DNA of 6,814 nucleotides, taken from assembly GCA_900541315.1 (NCBI GenBank), contig UQJF01000145.1:1-6814 (forward strand), written 5' to 3'. The notes below the pieces were generated by a model, which saw only the letters and a list, made by a program, of their open reading frames with translations, had not been told where the DNA came from and did not search any database. A program made the translations under genes and the position numbers. The first letter of the stretch is position 1; each line of letters opens with the position of its first letter. Origin of the DNA: an uncultured Clostridium sp. (GTDB lineage: Bacteria > Bacillota > Clostridia > Lachnospirales > Lachnospiraceae). Shown piece after piece: positions 1 through 5,365 of this stretch.

Positions 1-73
1 AAAAATAACAGAAAGCAGAATTGATGCCAGATGATCGTTCGTGCGTTTGTCGTGGGAATGTATCTGAAAATAG

Positions 74-102
74 TAGTAAAAAAGAAACTTCTGTGATATA
101 CT
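74..102 (+). promoter_or_regulatory. Candidate extended -10 promoter for the acidic-tail membrane protein gene
   Basis: TATACT at 97-102 is preceded by TGA (94-96), giving an extended -10 element. The -35 position 17 nt upstream (74-79, TAGTAA) is poor, which an extended -10 can tolerate. Transcription would start near 109, leaving a leader of about 80 nt before the gene at 190. This is a motif match only. Confidence 0.45.
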
Positions 103-123
103 GAGTACAAAGAAAAAACAAGC

Positions 124-138
124 GTCACCCCAGGTGAC
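124..138 (+). repeat. Perfect 6-bp inverted repeat in the leader
   Basis: GTCACC (124-129) and GGTGAC (133-138) form a perfect 6-bp stem with a 3-nt loop, about 15 nt after the predicted transcription start and 35 nt before the ribosome site. No U-tract follows, so it is not a terminator. It could be an operator or a 5' stabilising hairpin. Confidence 0.5.
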
Positions 139-189
139 ATTTACCAATGATCTAAAAAAGATAATAAATGCAGAAAGGATGGACCTGCT

Positions 190-531
190 ATGAACAGATT
201 TGACAGAGAAAGATGGGATACCATGGGAAAAGAGGCTTTAAGCCGTGTAGAAGAACTGATGAATACCAGCCGTATCAATGATCTGATCCACAAGAGAGAA
301 GAAGATGAAAAGAAGAAAAACTGTATCCTTTGGGTACTGGCTATTATTGGCGCAGTAGCAGCAGTTGCAGGTATTGCATATGCAGTATACCGTTTCTTTA
401 CTCCGGATTATCTGGAAGATTTTGAAGATGATTTCGATGACGACTTCGATGATGATTTCTTTGAGGATGAGAAAGCAGAAGAGAAGAAAAGCGAAAAGAA
501 AGAAGAGAAGGCTGAGGAAAAGGCTGAATAA
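190..531 (+). CDS. Small single-pass membrane protein with Asp/Phe-repeat and Glu/Lys-rich tail
   Basis: I do not recognise a named family for this 113-aa protein. Residues 1-43 are charged and probably helical, ending in a KKK cluster. Residues 44-68 are an uninterrupted hydrophobic, Ala/Gly/Val-rich membrane segment. Residues 73-93 repeat the unit Asp-Asp-Asp-Phe, visible in the DNA as a 12-nt period. Residues 93-113 are almost only Glu, Lys and Ala. By the positive-inside rule the N-terminus is cytoplasmic and the strongly acidic tail outside; that topology is inferred. The ATG at 190 has AAGGA at 175-179, 10 nt upstream. The gene has its own promoter candidate and terminator, so it is a single-gene unit independent of rlmD. 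The low-complexity tail suggests a structural, scaffold or cation-binding role rather than an enzyme. Confidence 0.8.
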   Translation: MNRFDRERWDTMGKEALSRVEELMNTSRINDLIHKREEDEKKKNCILWVLAIIGAVAAVAGIAYAVYRFFTPDYLEDFEDDFDDDFDDDFFEDEKAEEKKSEKKEEKAEEKAE

Positions 532-572
532 TTAAGAAAGAAGCCGTAACAGGTTTGAAAGCTTATGATTTA

Positions 573-609
573 AAAAGCGTGTCTCATATAACAGGGACAC
601 GCTTTTATT
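573..609 (+). terminator. Rho-independent terminator after the acidic-tail membrane protein gene
   Basis: AAAAGCGTGTC (573-583) pairs perfectly with GACACGCTTTT (596-606), extended by two inner pairs (T584-G595 and C585-G594), with an 8-nt loop. The 3' arm ends in TTTT followed by ATT. It separates this gene from rlmD. Confidence 0.9.
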
Positions 610-703
610 GGGTATAGATCATAGGTTGCCATCCAGCCACTTTTATGATACATAAGTGATAGATATAGATAAAAGATAGAAAACAAAAACAAGGAGCAAA
701 AAC

Positions 704-2098
704 GTGAAAAAAGGCGAGATTTATGAAGCAGTTGTAGAAAAGATAGAATTTCCTAATAAAGGTATTCTTCATGTAGAAGAGGAAAAAGTGATCGTAAAAA
801 ATGCCATTCCAGGGCAGAAGGTACGGTTTGTGATCAACAAAAAGAGAAAAGGAAAATGTGAAGGACGGCTTTTAGAGGTTCTTGAAGCATCATCATTAGA
901 GCAAAGCGAAGACGCCTGTCCACATTTTGGCGTATGTGGCGGCTGTTTGTACCAGAGTCTTCCGTATGAAGAGCAGTTAAAGATAAAAGAAGAACAGATC
1001 AAGGCACTTTTAGACGGTGTGTGCAAGTCTTATGAGTTTGAAGGCATCAAAGGAAGTCCTATTTCTGATGGTTACAGAAACAAAATGGAATTTTCTTTTG
1101 GTGATGAATACAAAGGAGGTCCCCTGGCACTTGGAATGCACAAAAGAGGCAGTTTTTATGATATTGTAAATACTCCACAGTGTCAGATTGTTCATGAAGA
1201 TTTCAGGAAAATATTAACGGCTACCTTAGAATATTTTACAGAAATAGGTATGGGATATTACAGAAAGCTACAGCATGAAGGATATTTAAGACATTTGCTG
1301 GTACGCAGGGCTGTAAAAACAGGTGAGATTTTAGTAGCACTGGTAACTTCAGGTCAGACAGGCGCAGCAGGAATGCCGGAGTCCTTAGAAGCAGAAAAGG
1401 TATTATTGGAAGAATGGAAGGAAACGCTGTTAGCCCTTAAAATGGAAGGAAGCTTTGCAGGCATCCTTCATATCCGCAATGATACGCTGGCAGATGTGGT
1501 ACAGAGTGACGAGACTACCGTTCTCTATGGAAAAGGTTATTTCTATGAAGAACTCTTAGGCTTAAAATTCCAGATCACCCCATTTTCCTTCTTCCAGACC
1601 AATTCCCTGGGAGCAGAGGTGCTTTACGAGACAGCAAGAGGCTATGTAGGAGAAACAAAAGATAAAGTGGTTTTTGATCTATACAGCGGAACAGGAACCA
1701 TTTCCCAGATCATTGCTCCGGTGGCAAAGAAAGTAGTAGGTGTGGAGATTGTAGAAGAGGCAGTAGGCGCAGCAAAGGAAAATGCAGAGGCAAACGGTCT
1801 TCATAACTGTGAATTCATTGCCGGAGACGTATTAAAAGTTATTGATGAGATAACGGAGAAGCCGGATCTAATCATTTTAGACCCGCCAAGAGACGGCATC
1901 CATCCAAAGGCGTTAGACCGTATTATCAATTTTGGTGTAGATTATCTGGTATATATTTCCTGTAAACCCACAAGTCTGGTAAGAGACCTGGTGATCTTAC
2001 AGGAAAGAGGTTATAAGCTGGAAAGGGCAGTAGCTGTTGATATGTTTCCGGCAACTGCAAACTGTGAAACAATAGCCAAGCTGGTCCGCATAAAATAA
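704..2098 (+). CDS. rlmD: 23S rRNA (uracil-5-)-methyltransferase RlmD/RumA family
   Basis: SAM-dependent m5U methyltransferase of the TrmA/RumA family, acting in the cytoplasm on 23S rRNA (U1939 in E. coli numbering; the Bacillus homologue RlmCD also modifies U747). The 464 aa are the normal length. Residues 1-60 are a TRAM RNA-binding domain. Cys72, Cys78, Cys81 and Cys160 give the C-x5-C-x2-C plus distal C pattern that holds the [4Fe-4S] cluster. The C-terminal methyltransferase domain shows FFQTN (296-300), the SAM-binding loop DLYSGTGT (325-332), LDPPRDG (392-398), the nucleophile Cys420 in YISCKP, and the general-base Glu455. The HVET usual around that Glu reads NCET here. The start is GTG at 704 with AAGGAG at 691-696, 7 nt upstream. 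A mobile element lies directly behind the stop codon, and the gene is intact. Which of the two U sites is modified cannot be read from sequence. Confidence 0.95.
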   Translation: MKKGEIYEAVVEKIEFPNKGILHVEEEKVIVKNAIPGQKVRFVINKKRKGKCEGRLLEVLEASSLEQSEDACPHFGVCGGCLYQSLPYEEQLKIKEEQIKALLDGVCKSYEFEGIKGSPISDGYRNKMEFSFGDEYKGGPLALGMHKRGSFYDIVNTPQCQIVHEDFRKILTATLEYFTEIGMGYYRKLQHEGYLRHLLVRRAVKTGEILVALVTSGQTGAAGMPESLEAEKVLLEEWKETLLALKMEGSFAGILHIRNDTLADVVQSDETTVLYGKGYFYEELLGLKFQITPFSFFQTNSLGAEVLYETARGYVGETKDKVVFDLYSGTGTISQIIAPVAKKVVGVEIVEEAVGAAKENAEANGLHNCEFIAGDVLKVIDEITEKPDLIILDPPRDGIHPKALDRIINFGVDYLVYISCKPTSLVRDLVILQERGYKLERAVAVDMFPATANCETIAKLVRIK

Positions 2099-2106
2099 GG
2101 TTTTTC

Positions 2107-2135
2107 GGGCACTTTGGGTGACTACGAAAGTGCCC
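2107..2135. terminator. Perfect 9-bp stem-loop after rlmD, possible terminator
   Basis: GGGCACTTT (2107-2115) and AAAGTGCCC (2127-2135) pair perfectly across an 11-nt loop, 8 nt after the rlmD stop. The 3' side is TTGACTATGATTTG, a poor U-tract, so intrinsic termination may be weak. It lies between two convergent genes and could also be part of the attachment region. Confidence 0.55.
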
Positions 2136-2145
2136 TTGACTATGA

Positions 2146-2176
2146 TTTGACAACGCTTTTTTCAAATGTTGTCAAA
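2146..2176. repeat. Perfect 9-bp inverted repeat at the rlmD/integrase junction, candidate att core
   Basis: TTTGACAAC (2146-2154) and GTTGTCAAA (2168-2176) are perfect inverted copies separated by 13 nt containing a T6 run. The right copy covers the integrase stop codon (2172-2174). No U-tract follows on either strand, which argues against a terminator. Paired inverted core-type sites beside an integrase gene are what a tyrosine recombinase crossover region looks like, but a 13-nt gap exceeds the usual 6-8 nt overlap. The att role is inference. Confidence 0.4.
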
Positions 2177-3443
2177 GGCTTACAGCTTTTTCAAAAATCT
2201 CTACGCTTCGTCCTGCCATTTTTTCGGTGGCGTGGGTGTAGATCTGTAAGGTGGTGTTGATGTCAGCATGTCCAAGACGCATTTGGACATCCTTGATATC
2301 AGCACCATTTTCTATTAGGAGAGTGGCGTGTGTATGTCTGAGAGAGTGATAATCAAATGCCATTTTCAGTTCATGGTGGATAACTCTAGCGCAATATTTA
2401 AAAGAATCAGGAGAGAGAAATTCACCATTTTCCCGGACGCATAAAAAATCAATACGTGGAAGTGTACAGCTGATGCTGTGTTCAACCGATATAATGCGCT
2501 GGATCGTATTTCCTTTCTCATCTGTCTCAGGTTTTAAATAGTGATCAGTATAATGTTCCCCATATAACAGGCGGTCTTTTTTCTGTTTAATGGGTGCATG
2601 TTTTAATGCCTGATAGAGAGTATCTCCAAATTTAATCGTGCGGATAGAATTTTTTGTTTTTGGAGTGCCAAAATACCAGGCTGATTTTTCTTCTTTTTTT
2701 CCTTTTTGTTCCAGTACTTTTCGTACGTCAACACCATAGTTACGTTTTACAACGGTCTTCTTTACGGACAATGTCCGGTTCTCCATATCGATATCATCCC
2801 AGCAAAGAGCAAAGGCTTCGCTGATCCGCAGACCGGTATAGTATCCGATCATGAGAGGCAAGTAGAAATTATTATCTTTCGGGAAGCGCTCCAGGATTTT
2901 TTTAAATTCATCAGGATGGATAATATATCGTTCTTTTGGGACCTTTTCGAACTTTGGCAGTTTTACTCGGCTGCATGGATTTTCACGGACATATTGCAGA
3001 GGCTCTATGGCATATTCATAGGCTGCGGACAATACCCGTAAAATCCCAAGGACAGAAGATTTTGCAAGTCCGTCAATTTTTAACTGGTTCACATATTCCT
3101 GGATAGTAGCAGTCGTGAGAGATTTTAGACGGTATTGGCCGAATCGTGATTTTAGCCGGTTTTCTACAATATAGAGATAACCCAGCTGTGTATTATATTT
3201 TAAATTAACTCTGCAATAGTTCTCAAACCAATAATCCAGATAATCTGATACACTTATTTCAGTAGGTGTGAAAGCTTGTCCGGATGTGTTGTATTCATTG
3301 ATAGCCTGAGTACCTGCGGCAAGAGCTTCGGCCTTTGTGCGAAATCCCCCTTTTGAGATAGATCTTCTTTTTCCGTCAACAGGTGCAGCTTCAAAACTGT
3401 ATTGCCATGTTGAACCTCGTTTCCGCGTTCTTAACTGTCCCAT
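2172..3443 (-). CDS. int: Tyrosine recombinase integrase of the element
   Basis: Site-specific recombinase of the phage/Tn916-type integrase family, catalysing integration and, with an excisionase, excision. All catalytic residues of the 423-aa protein are visible: Arg206 in TGLRISEA, the beta-hairpin Lys (262 or 264) in [10 protein letters not shown], His366 and Arg369 in [11 protein letters not shown], His392 in LGHADINTT, and the nucleophile Tyr402 in IYTH. Residues 5-55 are a basic N-terminal arm-binding domain and about 63-155 the SAM-like core-binding domain. The ATG at 3443 has AAAGGAGA at 3458-3451, 7 nt upstream. Full length and no lesion suggest an active enzyme. It converges on rlmD with 73 nt between the stop codons, placing the attachment site there. 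No excisionase gene is recognisable next to it. Confidence 0.96.
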   Translation of the reverse strand: MGQLRTRKRGSTWQYSFEAAPVDGKRRSISKGGFRTKAEALAAGTQAINEYNTSGQAFTPTEISVSDYLDYWFENYCRVNLKYNTQLGYLYIVENRLKSRFGQYRLKSLTTATIQEYVNQLKIDGLAKSSVLGILRVLSAAYEYAIEPLQYVRENPCSRVKLPKFEKVPKERYIIHPDEFKKILERFPKDNNFYLPLMIGYYTGLRISEAFALCWDDIDMENRTLSVKKTVVKRNYGVDVRKVLEQKGKKEEKSAWYFGTPKTKNSIRTIKFGDTLYQALKHAPIKQKKDRLLYGEHYTDHYLKPETDEKGNTIQRIISVEHSISCTLPRIDFLCVRENGEFLSPDSFKYCARVIHHELKMAFDYHSLRHTHATLLIENGADIKDVQMRLGHADINTTLQIYTHATEKMAGRSVEIFEKAVSL

Positions 3444-3461
3444 ATATCATTCTCCTTTCAT

Positions 3462-3475
3462 TTGCGATGTCGCAA
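3462..3475. promoter_or_regulatory. Perfect 14-bp palindrome at the integrase transcription start
   Basis: TTGCGA, TG, TCGCAA: a perfect 6+6 bp palindrome with a 2-nt centre, lying between the TATAAT at 3475-3480 and the ribosome site at 3451-3458 on the minus strand. Its place over the predicted start site suggests an operator controlling int. It differs in sequence from the operators of the immunity region (6398-6488). Confidence 0.55.
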
Positions 3476-3502
3476 TTATAAATCTCTGGTTTTGAGGGTA
3501 AA
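3475..3502 (-). promoter_or_regulatory. Candidate promoter of the integrase gene
   Basis: On the minus strand TATAAT (3480-3475) is a perfect -10. The best -35 is TTTACC (3502-3497), four of six consensus bases at 16-nt spacing. Transcription would start near 3468, inside the palindrome at 3462-3475. Confidence 0.5.
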
Positions 3503-3509
3503 AATGAGT

Positions 3510-3538
3510 AAAAAAAAGACGCCACTTGCGCAGACGTC
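3510..3538 (-). terminator. Rho-independent terminator between the DUF2442 gene and int
   Basis: Read on the minus strand, GACGTC (3538-3533) pairs with GGCGTC (3523-3518), one G-U pair included, followed by eight U (3517-3510). It would stop minus-strand transcripts from the DUF4160-DUF2442 pair before int, leaving int dependent on its own promoter. Confidence 0.6.
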
Positions 3539-3554
3539 CTGGAGATGATATAAT
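3526..3554 (+). promoter_or_regulatory. Candidate plus-strand promoter with extended -10 and no known gene downstream
   Basis: TATAAT (3549-3554) is a perfect -10 with a TG one base upstream (3546-3547), and TTGCGC (3526-3531) sits exactly 17 nt before it. The predicted start is near 3561. Downstream lie a stable hairpin (3616-3646) and then the 3' end of the DUF2442 gene in antisense. The -35 overlaps the loop of the minus-strand terminator. Confidence 0.45.
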
Positions 3555-3615
3555 TCAGGTGTTCAGACTGATTTATATCTGGCCGGGAGACTGGCAAGAG
3601 AAAATCTATGTAAGA

Positions 3616-3646
3616 GGCCGTTCAGTGCTGGTAACACTGGGCGGTC
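3616..3646 (+). ncRNA. 12-bp RNA hairpin, candidate small or antisense RNA structure
   Basis: Positions 3616-3627 pair with 3635-3646 over 12 consecutive base pairs around the 7-nt loop CTGGTAA. Three of the pairs are G-U in the plus-strand RNA. On the minus strand these three become A-C mismatches, so the fold favours a plus-strand transcript, in line with the promoter at 3526-3554. No U-tract follows directly. An ORF of about 34 codons from GTG 3559 also crosses it but lacks a ribosome site. Confidence 0.35.
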
Positions 3647-3667
3647 TTGCACTTTATGAATAGTGTT

Positions 3668-3967
3668 TTATACGGCTTCTTTTTCCCGATCATATGGGAA
3701 GCTGTGCTCATACATAAATTCAGGAGCACAGTCAATTTCTTCGTCCATCCAGGTAACAACTCCATTAACGACCTTGCATGAATTAAATACCTTTGTATCA
3801 GCTAAAGGCTGAAAGGCTGGCCCTGTGAGAACAGTTGCATCAAATAAGCGCTGTTCACCAGTGGAAAAGGTTAGGATCATCATCATGTCTTCTAAAGGTG
3901 TAGCCTGTGTGATTTCGATATTTTCAGGACGTTCACTGGCATATACAATTCCATTCAAAATAAACAT
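3668..3967 (-). CDS. DUF2442 domain protein
   Basis: The 99-aa protein matches the DUF2442 pattern: a hydrophobic strand followed by ILTFSTGEQRLFDAT (31-45), the F.PL.D...FNSCKVVNG segment (52-69), and a C-terminal W-x8-CAPEFMYEHS block (73-89), where the family has a Trp followed by a Pro-Glu-x-Leu-Tyr motif. Its function is unproven; the family is small and cytoplasmic and is often found beside DUF4160 genes. The ATG at 3967 has AAGGAGG at 3981-3975, 7 nt upstream. That ribosome site overlaps the stop codon of the preceding DUF4160 gene, so the two are probably translationally coupled. The arrangement resembles a toxin-antitoxin pair, but that is inference from gene size and pairing only. 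Confidence 0.8.
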   Translation of the reverse strand: MFILNGIVYASERPENIEITQATPLEDMMMILTFSTGEQRLFDATVLTGPAFQPLADTKVFNSCKVVNGVVTWMDEEIDCAPEFMYEHSFPYDREKEAV

Positions 3968-3979
3968 ACAGATACCTCC

Positions 3980-4246
3980 TTACTGTAAAGGTTTAATCTT
4001 GTCAAAGTGTTCCCCACGTACAGCTTTATTCCAGGCTGCATAAGCTTCCTCTTCGTGTAAAGCCAACCAGCCCACTAACATTCTAAATTGCTTCTGAGGT
4101 AAGGAACCGGCAAGAAGTTCACCATCAATACCGACAGAAGCTTTGTATTCACCGTATGTTACATGGACATGCGGCTTGTTGTGCTGTACAGTATCATTGA
4201 ATAACATTTTTATAACCATTCCTTCAAAACGGCTTAATTCTGGCAT
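3980..4246 (-). CDS. DUF4160 domain protein
   Basis: The 88-aa protein has the DUF4160 layout: N-terminal strand MPELSRFEGMVIKM, then N-D and NKPHVHVTYGEYKASVGI (23-40) with the family's His-x-His pair (His26, His28), then a helical region with W60 and the ending HEEEAYAAWNKA (64-75). The family's biochemical role is not established. The ATG at 4246 has AAAGGA at 4262-4257, 10 nt upstream. The DUF2442 gene follows 12 nt after the stop, so this is the first gene of a two-gene operon. A second, truncated DUF4160 copy of another subtype lies at 4590-4736. The 56-nt stretch 4247-4302 must hold the promoter, but I see only weak AT-rich candidates. Confidence 0.85.
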   Translation of the reverse strand: MPELSRFEGMVIKMLFNDTVQHNKPHVHVTYGEYKASVGIDGELLAGSLPQKQFRMLVGWLALHEEEAYAAWNKAVRGEHFDKIKPLQ

Positions 4247-4302
4247 AAAATATACATCCTTTCTGCAATAAAATATTGTAATAAATGTTTATAGAATATC
4301 TA

Positions 4303-4331
4303 TTGAAATAAGTAGCAAAAATGATTATAGT
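4303..4331 (+). promoter_or_regulatory. Sigma-A promoter of the 60-aa membrane protein gene
   Basis: TTGAAA (4303-4308), a 17-nt spacer, then TATAGT (4326-4331). Each hexamer matches five of six consensus bases. The start near 4338 leaves a leader of about 27 nt with the ribosome site in it. Confidence 0.7.
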
Positions 4332-4364
4332 TGAGTTAAATAAAAAGGTAGGGAGGTGTCATAG

Positions 4365-4547
4365 GTGAGGATTTTTTTTATAAAATATCATAAAAAAATT
4401 GATGTATATTGTATAACAACCTTTCTGTATTTTGTAATGGTTTTAGCAATGATTCCTCTAACTTCTTTTATTGAAAACGAATATTTTAGAGCTGCTATAG
4501 TACTCATAATTCCGATTATTTTTTCACGTAAGAGATATGGCAATTAA
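4365..4547 (+). CDS. 60-aa small membrane protein, two predicted transmembrane segments
   Basis: The protein is not recognised. It has a short basic N-terminus (residues 1-11), a hydrophobic segment at about 13-35, a short polar turn with ENE (37-39), a second hydrophobic segment at about 41-54 and a basic C-terminus with RKR (55-57). Basic ends and an acidic turn predict a hairpin with both termini in the cytoplasm. The start is GTG at 4365 with GGGAGG at 4351-4356, 8 nt upstream. It is the only plus-strand protein gene between int and the Cro-like gene, and it has its own promoter (4303-4331) and strong terminator (4575-4606), so it is a deliberate one-gene unit and not a shadow ORF. Lone small membrane proteins in mobile elements can act in exclusion, defence or toxicity; none of these is shown here. 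Confidence 0.7.
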   Translation: MRIFFIKYHKKIDVYCITTFLYFVMVLAMIPLTSFIENEYFRAAIVLIIPIIFSRKRYGN

Positions 4548-4574
4548 TTTTTATATACATCGTATATTTTGATT

Positions 4575-4606
4575 AGAAGAATAGAAAACCTATTCTTCTT
4601 TTTTTT
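4575..4606 (+). terminator. Strong rho-independent terminator after the 60-aa membrane protein gene
   Basis: AGAAGAATAG (4575-4584) pairs perfectly with CTATTCTTCT (4590-4599), 5-nt loop, and the T run extends to 4606. On the minus strand there is no U-tract, so it acts in the plus direction. Its right arm supplies the stop codon of the minus-strand DUF4160 remnant. Confidence 0.9.
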
Positions 4607-4736
4607 CATTATTTTCTAATGCACTGCTTGCGGAGGCTCTTCCTTCTGCAATATGAACGTGAACGGGCTCTAAGGGTATTCCTTTGTTTGACCAGAAGTA
4701 AACGATATAGGAGCCAATCCTAAAAATTTGAGGCGT
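4590..4736 (-). pseudogene. Truncated DUF4160 copy without ATG start
   Basis: The minus-strand frame has no ATG. From ACG at 4736 it reads 48 codons: TPQIFRIGSYIVYFWSN, then a PVHVHIAEGRASAS segment, then a low-complexity Glu/Asn/Lys tail. The first two parts match the N-terminal half of the other DUF4160 subtype, which normally begins Met-Pro. AAGGAGG (4751-4745) lies exactly 8 nt before this ACG, so the ancestral start was probably ATG, changed by one T-to-C transition. The conserved part ends near residue 37 where 75-95 aa are usual, and the tail is just the reverse reading of the neighbouring terminator. It is either a double-hit remnant or a short product started at ACG. It overlaps the end of the 90-aa gene by 17 nt, so the pair was coupled. 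Confidence 0.65.
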
Positions 4737-4992
4737 TCAATACGCCTCCTTCCTGGGCAAATTCCAGAATAAGATGAGCATTGTCACGAATCAGGCGCTT
4801 GAAATATTCCATTTCCTGATCAGAATATCCGTGAATGCTTTCCCAGGTATAATCTGGAAGATAGCAGGTGGCATCATGAAAACCGTCTTTTTCATCCGGA
4901 GTTTCAATATAAACTTTCACACGGCCATCTGGACGTACTTCGGAATGAGTAATTTCTGTATCATCGTTTAATGTTAAATAGGGATACATCAT
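4720..4992 (-). CDS. Uncharacterised 90-aa acidic protein
   Basis: I recognise this as a type of small protein seen in Clostridia accessory regions but cannot give a named domain. Visible features: strand-rich N-terminus starting MMYPYLTLNDDTEITHSEV, a hydrophilic beta segment KVYIETPDEKDGFHDATCYL (26-45), then W50 and the segment GYSDQEMEYFKRLIRDNAHLI (55-75), which looks like a long helix. There is no signal peptide or membrane segment; overall charge is acidic. A longer reading would begin at GTG 5001, but the ribosome site AAAGGAAG (5008-5001) abuts it. ATG 4992 has the AGGA core 10 nt upstream and is preferred (ATG 4989 is possible). Its last codons hold the ribosome site of the DUF4160 remnant, so the two belonged to one operon. 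Confidence 0.75.
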   Translation of the reverse strand: MMYPYLTLNDDTEITHSEVRPDGRVKVYIETPDEKDGFHDATCYLPDYTWESIHGYSDQEMEYFKRLIRDNAHLILEFAQEGGVLNASNF

Positions 4993-5018
4993 TGTGGACA
5001 CTTCCTTTCCTGTGATAG

Positions 5019-5111
5019 TTAGGCAGCATGATTATAATCAACGATAGCTACTTCAGTAAGTAAGTCTTTTAAGCGTGAAATAATAGTTTCAATTCCAATT
5101 ACTTTTCCCAT
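5019..5111 (-). CDS. Possible 30-aa small ORF
   Basis: ATG at 5111 opens a 30-codon frame beginning MGKVIGIETIISRLKDLL, which would make an amphipathic helix, and ending YNHAA. It starts 10 nt after the stop of the ImmA-like gene and ends 26 nt before the ATG of the 90-aa gene, so it fits the operon spacing. No convincing ribosome site precedes it; translation would rely on coupling. It may instead be non-coding spacer. Confidence 0.35.
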   Translation of the reverse strand: MGKVIGIETIISRLKDLLTEVAIVDYNHAA

Positions 5112-5121
5112 ACAGACGATA

Positions 5122-5346
5122 TTACATAGCCTGTTCAATTTCATCAGCATCAGCTTTGGAAAAATCATTTTGCATAATATGCTGTATGGCATGTTGATAA
5201 GCTAGCATTTGGCGCTCATAGTTTAACTTGACATTGATAAAAATAGAAAAGCTGCCGTCAGAGTTAAAGCTGATCTGTTCTTCTACAGCGGTATCCATAT
5301 CCAGATAGTAAACACCGAACGCTTCGGATAGTAGTGTATTATTCAA
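5122..5346 (-). CDS. Small ImmA/IrrE-like protein with degenerate HExxH motif
   Basis: The 74-aa protein resembles the core of short ImmA/IrrE-type proteins of phages and ICEs: a strand segment SFSIFINVKLNYERQ (32-46), then AYQHAIQHIMQNDF (49-62), where the zinc-protease motif HExxH should be, then DADEIEQA (66-73). The two metal-ligand His are present (52, 56), but the catalytic Glu is Ala53, so proteolysis is doubtful. In ICEBs1 ImmA cleaves the ImmR repressor; here a binding or vestigial role is more likely. The frame is open back to TTG 5373, but AAAGGAG (5360-5354) lies inside that extension. ATG 5352 would sit 1 nt from it and TTG 5346 7 nt, so TTG 5346 is chosen. The antisense promoter at 5367-5395 lies just upstream. 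Family assignment is tentative. Confidence 0.6.
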   Translation of the reverse strand: MNNTLLSEAFGVYYLDMDTAVEEQISFNSDGSFSIFINVKLNYERQMLAYQHAIQHIMQNDFSKADADEIEQAM

Positions 5347-5365
5347 AAGCATTCTCCTTTGTGTA

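Noticed and set aside
24..96. Short frames (26 codons from ATG 24, 21 codons from ATG 31) near the left edge, possibly the tail of an upstream gene
   Set aside because: No ribosome site. The 21-codon frame has a stop (22-24) just upstream and is not an extension of a left neighbour. Too little sequence to judge.
626..654. TTGCCA (626-631) and TATGAT (644-649) as the rlmD promoter
   Set aside because: The spacing is only 12 nt, and at 17 nt the -10 (TACATA) is poor. rlmD must have a promoter in 610-690, but I cannot pick one.
769..1195. Two minus-strand ORFs of 85 and 61 codons inside rlmD
   Set aside because: They lie fully antisense to a clear rlmD reading frame with intact motifs, show no family resemblance and have no ribosome site.
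2155..2195. Imperfect direct repeat GCTTTTTTCAAA/GCTTTTTCAAA as an att repeat
   Set aside because: Low-complexity T-rich match within 30 nt, one copy inside the int coding end; not evidence of att direct repeats.
2706..3041. 111-codon plus-strand ORF inside int
   Set aside because: Antisense shadow of the well-supported integrase frame; no ribosome site or promoter.
3505..3546. 13-codon ORF from ATG 3505 (MSKKKTPLAQTSWR reading)
   Set aside because: Too short. It runs through the minus-strand terminator and the A8 run, and the upstream GAGGG is only a weak ribosome site.
3391..3597. 68-codon minus-strand ORF overlapping the start of int, considered as an excisionase
   Set aside because: No excisionase-like helix-turn-helix or basic pattern; it crosses a terminator and the int promoter and overlaps int in another frame.
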